Of a stretch of 64,000 bases of DNA, positions 7,433 to 15,558 are shown piece after piece. The notes under the pieces were generated by a model. That model was given only the letters and a program-made list of their open reading frames with translations. It made no database searches and had not been told where the DNA came from. Source of the DNA: Pseudonocardia sediminis. GTDB taxonomy: Bacteria; Actinomycetota; Actinomycetes; Mycobacteriales; Pseudonocardiaceae. The stretch is from assembly GCF_004217185.1 (NCBI RefSeq), contig NZ_SHKL01000001.1, positions 4,834,001 to 4,898,000 on the forward strand, written 5' to 3'. The position numbers and the translations under genes were made by a program. The stretch's first letter is position 1, and each line of letters starts with the position of its first letter.

Positions 7433-7802
7433 GAACAGCTCCTTCTCGTGCATTCGACAGGTCATCGCAAAGTGACCTCGACGCCCCAACGAGGGGAGGT
7501 TGCTCAGCGCGACGACCTCTCACTCGATCGTGTGACTCATGTTTCGCCCGTCCGATGACCGATCCGGCGACTCGTCACGGTGCGGCACAGGACGATGCCC
7601 GTCGCGTCATCGATTTCTCCGCGACGGGTGACGACGACGCCGCTGCCGCCCCCTCCCCGGGCGCGGTACGAGCGGCACGCTCGTCGACAAGGTTCCGACG
7701 AGAGTGCCGCTGGTCGACGCCGCGGCGACCTCCTCACGACGACCGCAAGTGCACCGCAAGTCCCCCGGCGCACGGTGTGGTTCCCGACGAGAGGAACCCA
7801 CC
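7433..7802. other. Divergent promoter region without a gene
   Basis: 370 bases between the His-rich gene (minus) and the hemerythrin gene (plus). It holds the candidate operator at 7459-7478, a short CCCC-N5-GGGG hairpin at 7484-7496 and the ribosome binding site GAGGAA of the hemerythrin gene. Short open frames here look like shadows; no gene is supported. Confidence 0.6.
7459..7478. promoter_or_regulatory. Candidate operator AGGTCA-N8-TGACCT
   Basis: Perfect 6-bp inverted repeat with an 8-base spacer, 27 bases upstream of the start at 7432. It shares half-sites with the palindrome upstream of the paralogous gene at 4335. The binding protein is unknown; the TetR at 4446-5042 is one possibility by position only. 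Confidence 0.4.
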
Positions 7803-8468
7803 ATGACCACCGCCCGCAGCGCCGACGTCCCCGACCTGCTCGGCATGTCCCTGGCGCACCGCATGATGCGCACCGACCTGCGCCGCCTCACCGACGCCGC
7901 ACAGGCGATCGCCGACGGCGACACCTGCGGAGACCGTCGCGCCGCCGCCCTGACCCGGTGGGTCGGCACGCTCTGCGACGAGATCCACCACCACCACACC
8001 GTCGAGGACGAGATCGCCTGGCCGGTGATCGCGCGGCACGCCGGGCACGCGGTCGACCTGAGCGTCCTGACCGACGACCACGCCGCGCTCGACCCGCTGC
8101 TCGACCGGGTCCGCTCCGCCGCGGCGGCGTTCGCGCAGGCCCCCGTCGAGGTCCGCGCGGTGCCCGCCGGGGAGCTCGCGGCACGGCTGGGCCGGGTCCG
8201 CGACGAGATCGACGAGCACCTCGACGCCGAGGAGGCGGGCCTGTTCCCCGTGATCGAGCGCTACGTGCCGCGCGCGGAGTGGGACGAGGTGGAGAAGCGG
8301 GTGCGCAACGGCGGACCCGGGCTGCGGTTCGTGCTGCCGCGCATCGCCGCCGTCGTCACCGACGAGGAGTGGGCGGTCATCCGCGCGGAGGCCGGGATCG
8401 GGCTGGTCGTCCTGGCCGCCGTCCTGCGTCCGGGTCACCGGCGTCGGGAGCGGATCGTGTTCGGCTGA
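7803..8468 (+). CDS. Hemerythrin HHE-domain protein
   Basis: 221 aa from the ATG at 7803, preceded by GAGGAA at 7790-7795. It is a single four-helix hemerythrin-like domain that carries a di-iron centre in characterised members. Likely ligands are visible in order: His in SLAHRMMR, the HHHH and Glu of IHHHHTVEDEIAWP near residues 62-70, His in LTDDHAALD near 92, and His/Glu in IDEHLDAEEAGLFP near 141-145. The C-terminal 60 residues form a further helical region with a hydrophobic stretch, commonly seen in actinobacterial members. The role could be oxygen, NO or iron sensing or storage; sequence does not decide. Confidence 0.9.
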   Translation: MTTARSADVPDLLGMSLAHRMMRTDLRRLTDAAQAIADGDTCGDRRAAALTRWVGTLCDEIHHHHTVEDEIAWPVIARHAGHAVDLSVLTDDHAALDPLLDRVRSAAAAFAQAPVEVRAVPAGELAARLGRVRDEIDEHLDAEEAGLFPVIERYVPRAEWDEVEKRVRNGGPGLRFVLPRIAAVVTDEEWAVIRAEAGIGLVVLAAVLRPGHRRRERIVFG

Positions 8469-8604
8469 GGTCGGAGGCCGCCGGCCGTGCGGGCGCCTTC
8501 TCGTCCCAACCGATCGGCCCGGCGCGGGGAGGGGTCTGGGGAAACGCCCGATGCGGAGCGGCTCCGTCCGTTCTATCGTCGTTCCTCCGGCCGAGAGGAG
8601 CGCC

Positions 8605-9027
8605 ATGAGCACGACGGGCAGCGACATCTCCTCCGGACCGATCTCGGTGGCACGCGACGCCTACGACGCGTTCGCCCGCGGCGACGTGCCGGCCCTGCTC
8701 GCGATGCTCGACCCGGACGTCGTCTGGCGGGCACCCGAGGGCGTGCCCTGGGGCGGGGAGCACCGCGGTACGGACCAGGTGCGGGAGTTCTTCGCCGCCC
8801 TCGCCGGCGCCGTCGACGAGGCCGCGATCGACCTCGCGCGGATCCTGCCCGCCGGGACCGACCGGGTGCTGGTCGAGGGCGTCGAGCGCTACCGGATCGG
8901 ACCCACCCGGGTCGACCTGCCCTTCGCCCACGTCGCGCGCTGGCGCGCCGGCCTGATCACCGAGTTCACCGACTACACCAACGTGCTCGAGCTGCGCCGC
9001 GCGCTGGACGCGCACGGCCGCGCCTAG
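8605..9027 (+). CDS. SnoaL-like / NTF2-like protein
   Basis: 140 aa. The ATG at 8605 follows GAGAGGAG at 8593-8600. It has a compact alpha+beta cone fold of the SnoaL/NTF2 superfamily: an N-terminal helix DAYDAFARGDVPALLAMLDPDVVW, then the GTDQVREFFAAL helix and strands ending in ARWRAGLITEFTDYTN. Members are small ligand-binding proteins, isomerases or hydrolases, and no catalytic assignment is possible here. Its stop codon overlaps the stop of the convergent VWA gene in the palindrome CTAG (9024-9027), so no terminator lies between them. Confidence 0.85.
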   Translation: MSTTGSDISSGPISVARDAYDAFARGDVPALLAMLDPDVVWRAPEGVPWGGEHRGTDQVREFFAALAGAVDEAAIDLARILPAGTDRVLVEGVERYRIGPTRVDLPFAHVARWRAGLITEFTDYTNVLELRRALDAHGRA

Positions 9028-10484
9028 ACCGGCAGGAGCCCCTCGACGACGTCGGTGAGCTGCCCGACCGTGCGGCACTCGTGCATCGGCAGGACGTCGG
9101 CGTAGCGCAGCGCCGCGGAGTCGCCGGTGCCCCACTGCCGGCGTGGCTCCGGGTTGAGCCAGTGCGCGTGCCGGGCCTGCGAGGCCAGCCGCTTGAGGAT
9201 GCGCAGGTTCGGGTCGCGGTAGTTCGTGCGCCCGTCGCCGAGGATCAGCAACGACGTCTTCGACGTGATCGACTCGCCCCAGTGCTCGGCGAACCCGCCG
9301 AGGGCGTTGCCGTAGTCGGAATGCCCGTCGAACTGGGTCAGCTCCGCCTCGCGCAGCACCCGCTGCATCACCCCGGACAGCTCCGCGCCGGGGGTGAACA
9401 GGTGCGTCACCTCGTCGGTGCACTCGACGAACGCGAACACCCGCACCTTCGAGAACTGTTCGCGCAGCGCCTGGACCAGCAGCAACGTGAAGTGGCTGAA
9501 CCCCGCGACGGACCCGGAGACGTCGCAGAGGATCACCAGCTCCGGACGTCCGGGACGGCGGGTGCGGTAGGCCGGGTCCATCGGGACGCCGCCGGTGGAC
9601 ATCGAGCGGCGCAGCGTGCGGCGCATGTCCAGGGTGCCGCGACGTGCCCGCTTGCGACGGACCGCGAGACGTGACGCCAGCCGCCGCGCGAGCGGGTGCA
9701 CGGTGCGCCGGAGCTGGGAGAGCTGCTCGGCGTAGGCGGTGAGGAACTCGATCTGCTCGGTCTGCTTGGGTACCGAGGACTTGGCGATCTGCTCGCGGCC
9801 GCGCTGCTCGGCGGTCCGGCGGCGCACCTCGTCGCGGATCATCTGGCGGAAGCGGGCGATCCGGTCCCGGATCTCGCGGCGGCGGACCTCGGAGACGAAG
9901 TCGGTGTCGTCGTCGCGCCGCAGACCGTCCAGGATCTGGGCCAGCAGCGTGTCCGGGCTCAGCGCGTTGAGCGCCTGGTAGGCCGACCAGTTCGGCTTCG
10001 CCGTCTGCCCGCGCACGCCCTGACCGGCCGCGCCGGAGGTGCCCATCGCCTCGACCGCGGCCCGGGCGAGGTCGCGCAGGGTCTCCTCGTCGCCGTCGCG
10101 CAGCAGGTCGGCGAGGATCTCGCGCAGGGCGTCGACGTCGACCGGCCCGTCGCCGGAGCCGTCCTCGCCGTCGTCGATGCGGGGGACGTCGACCTCGCTC
10201 GACCCTGCGCCCATCACGGCCGGGAACCACAGGTCGAACAGGGCGTCGAACGTGTCGCGCTGCCCGGAGCGGCGCAGCAGCGCCGCCGCGAGGCCCTCAC
10301 GCAGGTGGTCACGTCGCAGCAGGTCGATCGCACCGATCACCTGCGCGGCGTCGATCGTCTCCCCCGGCCCGACCGCGACCCCGCTGCGGCGCAGGGCCGC
10401 GACGAAGTCGACCAGGTGCCCGGGGATCCCGTGCTCCGGGGGCCTGCCCTGCCCGGAGAGGGGCTGGGACGGTGCGCTGGTCAT
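9024..10484 (-). CDS. CoxE-like VWA-domain protein
   Basis: 486 aa. The N-terminal two thirds are helical and charged. The C-terminal VWA domain carries an intact metal-ion-dependent adhesion site DVSGS at about residues 321-325. Such proteins usually work with a MoxR-family AAA ATPase as a chaperone pair that inserts cofactors or matures complexes. The likely partner gene at 17829-18704 lies 7.3 kb away instead of adjacent. The ATG at 10484 lies six bases after CATGAT and lacks a Shine-Dalgarno sequence. The longer frame to 10580 is not supported. The client complex is unknown; no CO dehydrogenase genes are present. Confidence 0.88.
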   Translation of the reverse strand: MTSAPSQPLSGQGRPPEHGIPGHLVDFVAALRRSGVAVGPGETIDAAQVIGAIDLLRRDHLREGLAAALLRRSGQRDTFDALFDLWFPAVMGAGSSEVDVPRIDDGEDGSGDGPVDVDALREILADLLRDGDEETLRDLARAAVEAMGTSGAAGQGVRGQTAKPNWSAYQALNALSPDTLLAQILDGLRRDDDTDFVSEVRRREIRDRIARFRQMIRDEVRRRTAEQRGREQIAKSSVPKQTEQIEFLTAYAEQLSQLRRTVHPLARRLASRLAVRRKRARRGTLDMRRTLRRSMSTGGVPMDPAYRTRRPGRPELVILCDVSGSVAGFSHFTLLLVQALREQFSKVRVFAFVECTDEVTHLFTPGAELSGVMQRVLREAELTQFDGHSDYGNALGGFAEHWGESITSKTSLLILGDGRTNYRDPNLRILKRLASQARHAHWLNPEPRRQWGTGDSAALRYADVLPMHECRTVGQLTDVVEGLLPV

Positions 10485-10590
10485 GGATCCATCATGCGCG
10501 ACGACCCCGGCGACCGGCCAGCGCAGGATCACCGGTCGCGTCTGCACAGAACCTTCACCGTTGACGCCCGGTCTCTCCACATCCCGGCCC

Positions 10591-10596
10591 TAGGGT
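10591..10596 (+). promoter_or_regulatory. -10 box of leaderless response regulator gene
   Basis: TAGGGT, seven bases before the ATG at 10604. The only TTGAC-like -35 candidate upstream is too far away (24 bases). Confidence 0.55.
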
Positions 10597-10603
10597 CCTC
10601 GTC

Positions 10604-11311
10604 ATGGCCCTGGACAGCGCGGATGCCCGACGGCGGGTGCTGGTCGTCGACGACGAGCCGGCGATCGCGGAGTCGGTGGCCGACCGGCTGCGCGCCGAGG
10701 GGTTCGACGTCGACATCGCCCGGGACGGCCCGGAAGCCGTCGCGCGCGCCGCGGACGGACGTCCCGACCTGGTCGTCCTCGACGTCATGCTCCCCGGGTT
10801 CGATGGTCTGGAGGCGTGCCGGCGGATCCAGGCCGAGCGTCCGGTGCCGGTCCTGATGCTCACCGCCCGCACCGACGAGAACGACATGCTCGTCGGTCTC
10901 GGGGTCGGCGCCGACGACTACCTGCGCAAGCCGTTCTCGCCGCGGGAGCTGGCCGCGCGGGTGCACGCACTGCTGCGGCGTGTGGACCGGGCCTCGCAGC
11001 AGGTCCCCGACCCGGCGATCCGGCTCGGCGACCTGGAGATCGACACGGCACAACGACGGGTCTCGCGCGCCGGCGAGCCCGCGCACCTGACGCCGATCGA
11101 GTTCGACCTGCTCGTCCACCTGGCCGGGCGTCCGCGCGACGTCCACCCGCGCGAGGCGCTGCTGGAGCGGGTGTGGGGGTGGGCGTCGGGCCCGGACGCC
11201 CCGACCACCCGGACCGTCGACAGCCACGTCAAGGCTCTGCGACGCAAGCTCGGCGCCGACCTGATCCGCACCGTGCACGGTGTCGGCTACGCCCTGGAGG
11301 TCCCCCGATGA
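10604..11311 (+). CDS. OmpR/PhoB-family response regulator
   Basis: 235 aa. The receiver domain (residues 10-122) has the acidic pair D16/D17, phospho-acceptor D60, T87 and K109. The winged-helix DNA-binding domain (about 140-233) has the TRTVDSHVKALRRKL recognition helix. The ATG at 10604 lies seven bases after TAGGGT, pointing to a leaderless transcript. The stop overlaps the start of the histidine kinase (ATGA), so the two are translated together. Target genes are unknown; the DUF4173 membrane protein gene in the same operon is a possible one. Confidence 0.95.
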   Translation: MALDSADARRRVLVVDDEPAIAESVADRLRAEGFDVDIARDGPEAVARAADGRPDLVVLDVMLPGFDGLEACRRIQAERPVPVLMLTARTDENDMLVGLGVGADDYLRKPFSPRELAARVHALLRRVDRASQQVPDPAIRLGDLEIDTAQRRVSRAGEPAHLTPIEFDLLVHLAGRPRDVHPREALLERVWGWASGPDAPTTRTVDSHVKALRRKLGADLIRTVHGVGYALEVPR

Positions 11312-12387
11312 CCGCGACCGTCCCCCGTACGGGGGTGCTGACCGACCTGCTGCCGCGCCCGCTGGACCCGATCCGCTCGATCAAGGTCAAGCTGAGCCTG
11401 CTGCTGCTGGTCTCCGGCGGCGTCGGGGTGGGCTACCTGTGGAACGCCTACCGCTGGGTGCCGCCCGCCTCGATCACCATCGTCACGGTCGGGATCGTGC
11501 TGGTCACCGCGCAGGTGCTGGCGCACGGCATGACCCGGCCGCTGCGCGAGATGACCTCGGCGGCCCAGGAGATGGCCCGCGGCGACTACTCCCGGCGGGT
11601 CCGGGCGACGTCACGGGACGAGGTGGGCCGTCTGGCCGAGGCGTTCAACCGGATGGCCGCCGACCTCGAGACCGCCGACCGGCAGCGCCGCGAGCTGGTC
11701 GCGAACGTCTCGCACGAGCTGCGCACGCCGATCACGGCGCTGCGGGCGGTGCTGGAGAACGTCGTCGACGGCGTCGCCGAGCCCGACCCGGAGACGCTGC
11801 ACACCGCACTGGCCCAGACCGAACGCCTCGGGCGCCTGGTCGACGAGCTGCTCGACCTGTCCCGGATCGACGCCGGCGCGGTCGCGCTGCAGGTCGAGGA
11901 GCTCGCGGTGCGCCCGCTGCTGGACTCCGCGGTCGCCGAGACGGCCGTCGCGGCCCAGGCGACAGGACGACGGGTCGGGTTCCGGGTCGAGGTGGAGCCA
12001 CCGGAGCTGACGGCGACGGCGGACCGAGCCCGGCTGCACCAGGTGCTGGTCAACCTCCTCGACAACGCCGCGCGGCACGCGCCGCCCTACACCGACGTGC
12101 ACCTGCACGCGCACACGTCCGAGGGGGATCTGAAAATCGAGGTGACCGACCACGGCGACGGGATCGCCGACGCCGACCGGGACACGGTGTTCCACCGCTT
12201 CACCCGGGGTGAGCGGGCGCGCGGGGGCGGGACCGGGCTGGGCCTGTCCATCGCGCGGTGGGCCGTGGAGCTGCACGGCGGCCGGATCGCCGTCGTCGGG
12301 TCCGACGCCGACCCCGGGTGCCGGATCCGCGTGACGCTGCCCGCGGACCCGTCCCCCGTCCGCGACGCGGGCGAGGTCCGGTCGTGA
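11308..12387 (+). CDS. Sensor histidine kinase (HAMP-type)
   Basis: 359 aa. Two transmembrane helices near residues 30-48 and 54-72 are separated by a very short extracytoplasmic loop (about ten residues). A HAMP domain (72-125) with the TRPLREMTSAAQEMARGDYS pattern follows, then the HisKA domain with NVSHELRTPI (His near 136) and the HATPase domain with an N box (VNLLDNAARHA), G1 (DHGDGIAD) and G2 (GGTGLGLSI). The tiny loop suggests intramembrane or envelope-stress sensing. It is coupled to the response regulator (ATGA) and to the next gene (GTGA). Confidence 0.94.
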   Translation: MTATVPRTGVLTDLLPRPLDPIRSIKVKLSLLLLVSGGVGVGYLWNAYRWVPPASITIVTVGIVLVTAQVLAHGMTRPLREMTSAAQEMARGDYSRRVRATSRDEVGRLAEAFNRMAADLETADRQRRELVANVSHELRTPITALRAVLENVVDGVAEPDPETLHTALAQTERLGRLVDELLDLSRIDAGAVALQVEELAVRPLLDSAVAETAVAAQATGRRVGFRVEVEPPELTATADRARLHQVLVNLLDNAARHAPPYTDVHLHAHTSEGDLKIEVTDHGDGIADADRDTVFHRFTRGERARGGGTGLGLSIARWAVELHGGRIAVVGSDADPGCRIRVTLPADPSPVRDAGEVRS

Positions 12388-13949
12388 TCGGGCCCTCGCC
12401 GGCACCGTCACGGCCCGCCGCACGCGCCCCGGCGCCCCCCGCTCCGGGACCGGCCGCCGCGATGCGCGAGCCCGGCCCACCGCTGTGGCCGAGCTGGCCC
12501 GCACCCGGCGGTCCCCCGTCGTCGCGGGTCCTGCAGGCCACCGCCCTGGCCGGTCTGGCCGGCGCCGTCACGCTCCCCGGGGGCGATGACGATCCCGGGC
12601 TGGGCTTCCTGCTCGCGGCCCTGGCGGTCGCGGCCGCCGTGGTCGTCGTCGGCTGGCGGCCGCACCGCGCGGTCGGGGCCGTGCTGCCGCAGTGGGTCGC
12701 GGTCGCCGAGTCGCTGTGGCTGCCGGCCGCGGTCGCCCTCGCCGCGGTCCCGCTGCTGCGCGACGCCGACTGGCTCGTCGTGCTGTGCCTGCTCGCCGCC
12801 GTCGGGGCGGGGTCGCTGGCCATGGCGGGGCGGGCGTTCCGGTCGGTGCTGCGCGGTGCGACGGCCGTCCCGGTGGCGGCCCTGCGGTCGCCGGCCTGGC
12901 TGGGTCGCTCGGCCACCGGGCTGCGCCGGACCGGTGGCGGGTTCCGGCTGCTCGCCGCACTGCTGGTCGGGATCGGCCTGCTGGCGGTGTTCGCGCCCCT
13001 GCTCGGCTCGGCCGACCCGGTGTTCGGCCGGGTGCTCGACGCCCTGGTCCCGACCGTCGACGGCGACACCCTCGTCAGTGGCGTGGTGCGGTTCGTGGGC
13101 GGGGCCGCCGCCGTGCTCGGCTCGGCGTTCCTGCTGGCTCGGCGCCCGGTACCGGACATGGGCCCCGCCCGGCCGTCGCGGCTGCGCAGTGCCGAGTGGA
13201 CGCTGCCGGTGGCGATGCTCGTCGTGCTGTTCGCCCTGTTCGTCGCCGTGTCGCTGACGACGCTGTTCGGGTCCGACGACCACGTCCGCGCCACCACCGG
13301 GCTGACCTACGCCGAGTACGCGCGCAGCGGGTTCTGGCAGCTGCTGGCGGTGTCCGTGCTGACCCTGGTGGTGGTCGTCGCCGGTGCCCGGCACGCACCG
13401 CTGCGCACCCCCGCCGACCGGTTCCGCACCCGACTCCTGCTCGGCGGGCTGAGCGCGCTGACGCTGGTGATCGTCGCCTCCGCGCTGCACCGGATGTGGC
13501 TCTACCAGCAGGCCTACGGGTTCACCGTGCTGCGGCTGCTGGTGCTTCTCTGTGAGCTGTGGCTGGCCCTGTGCTTGGCGCTGATGCTCGTCTCGGTGCT
13601 GCGCCTGCGCCCGGACCGGCCGCTGCGCGGGATGGCCGCGGCGGGAGCGGCGGCGCTGCTGGCGCTGGCCGTGCTGAACCCGGAACGGTTCGTCGCCGAG
13701 CAGGACGTCGCCCGCTACGCGGCCACCGGGGAGATCGACGTCGGGTACCTCTCCGGGCTCTCCGCCGACGCGGTCCCGGCGCTGGTCGCGCTCCCCGAGC
13801 CGATCCGGTCCTGCGTGCTGGCCCCGATCGCGGACCGTCTCGGTCCCGCCGAGGCCGGTGGGTGGCGCAGCACGAACGTGAGCCGTGACCGGGCCCGTGA
13901 CCTCCTCGGGGGCGTGCGGCTTTCGTGTCCGCCGGGAGCGAGGCCGTAG
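12384..13949 (+). CDS. DUF4173/DUF4153-family multi-span membrane protein
   Basis: 521 aa from the GTG at 12384, which overlaps the kinase stop (GTGA). A Pro/Ala-rich N-terminal tail is followed by about ten to twelve hydrophobic helices. The segment TGLTYAEYARSGFWQLL is characteristic of the DUF4173 family. The family has no established function; members often sit in operons with OmpR-type two-component systems, as here, so it may be an accessory or output of the sensor. The C-terminal 60 residues are soluble. The gene converges on the glycosyltransferase operon, with only ten bases between the stops. Confidence 0.88.
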   Translation: MIGPSPAPSRPAARAPAPPAPGPAAAMREPGPPLWPSWPAPGGPPSSRVLQATALAGLAGAVTLPGGDDDPGLGFLLAALAVAAAVVVVGWRPHRAVGAVLPQWVAVAESLWLPAAVALAAVPLLRDADWLVVLCLLAAVGAGSLAMAGRAFRSVLRGATAVPVAALRSPAWLGRSATGLRRTGGGFRLLAALLVGIGLLAVFAPLLGSADPVFGRVLDALVPTVDGDTLVSGVVRFVGGAAAVLGSAFLLARRPVPDMGPARPSRLRSAEWTLPVAMLVVLFALFVAVSLTTLFGSDDHVRATTGLTYAEYARSGFWQLLAVSVLTLVVVVAGARHAPLRTPADRFRTRLLLGGLSALTLVIVASALHRMWLYQQAYGFTVLRLLVLLCELWLALCLALMLVSVLRLRPDRPLRGMAAAGAAALLALAVLNPERFVAEQDVARYAATGEIDVGYLSGLSADAVPALVALPEPIRSCVLAPIADRLGPAEAGGWRSTNVSRDRARDLLGGVRLSCPPGARP

Positions 13950-13959
13950 CTCGTCACCG

Positions 13960-15558
13960 TCACGTGACCTGCCACAGCGACCAGCCGTAGGACCACCGTG
14001 TGCTCCCCGGCCACCGAGCCACCTCCCGTGCCCAGCCGGTCGCGGCCGGGTCCGGATGGGTCGAGCGCACGGCGTCGACACCGCCGCGGTCGTTGCGCAG
14101 GACGTAGCGGATCCCGTGCGCGGCGGGGTCGGCCAGGGCCGCGGCGAACCCGTCGTCGGAGGTGATCAGGAACCGCTCCGGGTGTGCGGAGGCGGCGACG
14201 ACCGCGAACGCCGCCCCGGAGTCGGCCAGGACGCCGCCCTCGGGCAGGTCCATCGCGTCGAGACGGGCGGCGATCGCGCGGTCGTCGGCCCACATGCCGT
14301 TCGCCCCGGTGTCGGTGACGGCACGTCCCAGCGCGGTGTCGACGACCGGCCGGACGCGCAGGTACTCCTGGCTCGCGAGGACGGGTGCGTTCGTCACGAG
14401 CACCGCCGACGTGACCGTGGAGCCGCCCAGCACGAGTACGGCCAGCGCCGCCGCTCCCACCGAGCGCCACCCGCGCCGTCGCGGTGCCCCGGCCAGCAGG
14501 ACCGCCACCAGCACGGCGAGCAGCGGCAGCACCATGATCTGGTAGCGCAGGAAGCCGAACAGGTTCCCGCTCGCGCGCAACAGCCACTCCAGGGCGAGCA
14601 CCGAGCCGAGCACGGTCACCGGGACCGGCGCGGAGACGTCACGCCGGCGCCACGTCACCCAGCCGGCGGCGAGGAGCACCGGGAGCCCGAGCGGGGCCAG
14701 CGCGGCGAGCTGGCGGGCGACGTCGGCGAGACCGCCGGAGCCGGCCGCGGAGACCAGCGCGGCATTGCCGTAGGCCGAGGTGAACTGCTCGAACGGCGAT
14801 CCGACGATCACCGCGCTGAGCACCGCCCAGACCACGAACGCCGCGGCCGCCGGGAGCCCGGCCAGCAGCACGTCGACCAGGACGGCGTGCCGGTCCCGGG
14901 TGCGTACCGCGGTCACGACGGCGACCAGGACGGTCACCGCGGCGGCGGGCACGATCGCCTCGTAGCGGGCCAGGTAGCCCAGACCGAGGAACAGCCCGGC
15001 GGCGACGAGGTCGTTCGTGCGCCCGCCGTCACGGACCCACCGCAGCAGCGCGCGCACCGCGAGCAGCAGGAACAGCATCAGCAGGGCCTCGGTCATGCCG
15101 TTCGTGCCGTAGATCAGCACCAGCGGCGACAGCGCGAACAGCCCCACGACGAGCACCCGTGCACCGGCCCGGACGCGCAGATCGGACACGATCCCGTGCA
15201 GCGCCGCCACCGCACCGGCCATCGACACCGCCGAGAGCAGCACCGCCAGGTATCCCGTGGACACCAGGCCGGGGAACAGGGCCCGCAGCGGTGCGAACGG
15301 CACCATCAGCAGCGCCGGCAACGGCGTCCACACGAACCCGACCGCGGCCAGCTTGGGGTCGGACGCCGAGGTCACCGAGCTCGCCGCGGAGACCCGCGCC
15401 AGGGCGTCCTCCATGATCGAGTCGAAGCCGAACACCAGCACGGTCCCGATCAGCAGGTAGCCCAGCAGCGCGGCGGCGAACACGGCGCCGGTGCGCGTCG
15501 GACGACGGGGCGGCGCGGACGCGGGCGTCACCCGCGAGCGGTCAAGGACGGTGGTCAC
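13960..15558 (-). CDS. ArnT/PMT-like polytopic glycosyltransferase
   Basis: 532 aa from the GTG at 15558, which overlaps the stop of the upstream GT2 gene (GTGA). There are about 11 transmembrane helices and a C-terminal soluble part of roughly 130 residues. The first loop after helix 1 (GFDSIMEDALARVS) and the YLARYEAIVPAA segment are typical of GT39/GT-C mannosyl- or aminoarabinosyl-transferase relatives that use polyprenyl-phosphate sugars outside the membrane. Coupling to a GT2 enzyme suggests the GT2 makes or transfers the lipid-linked sugar. Acceptor and sugar are unknown. Confidence 0.82.
   Translation of the reverse strand: MTTVLDRSRVTPASAPPRRPTRTGAVFAAALLGYLLIGTVLVFGFDSIMEDALARVSAASSVTSASDPKLAAVGFVWTPLPALLMVPFAPLRALFPGLVSTGYLAVLLSAVSMAGAVAALHGIVSDLRVRAGARVLVVGLFALSPLVLIYGTNGMTEALLMLFLLLAVRALLRWVRDGGRTNDLVAAGLFLGLGYLARYEAIVPAAAVTVLVAVVTAVRTRDRHAVLVDVLLAGLPAAAAFVVWAVLSAVIVGSPFEQFTSAYGNAALVSAAGSGGLADVARQLAALAPLGLPVLLAAGWVTWRRRDVSAPVPVTVLGSVLALEWLLRASGNLFGFLRYQIMVLPLLAVLVAVLLAGAPRRRGWRSVGAAALAVLVLGGSTVTSAVLVTNAPVLASQEYLRVRPVVDTALGRAVTDTGANGMWADDRAIAARLDAMDLPEGGVLADSGAAFAVVAASAHPERFLITSDDGFAAALADPAAHGIRYVLRNDRGGVDAVRSTHPDPAATGWAREVARWPGSTRWSYGWSLWQVT

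Noticed and set aside
5825..7558. 577-codon plus-strand frame opposite the acidic His-rich gene
   Set aside because: Low-complexity Arg/Gly/Val mirror of the repetitive minus-strand gene, which has a signal peptide and ribosome binding site.
7803..8468. Hemerythrin gene as part of the His-rich module
   Set aside because: It is divergent with its own ribosome binding site, and no shared motif was found; position alone is weak evidence.
8487..9674. Long open frame on the plus strand under the VWA gene
   Set aside because: It is a shadow of the VWA and SnoaL-like genes; codon third positions and family motifs support the other frames.
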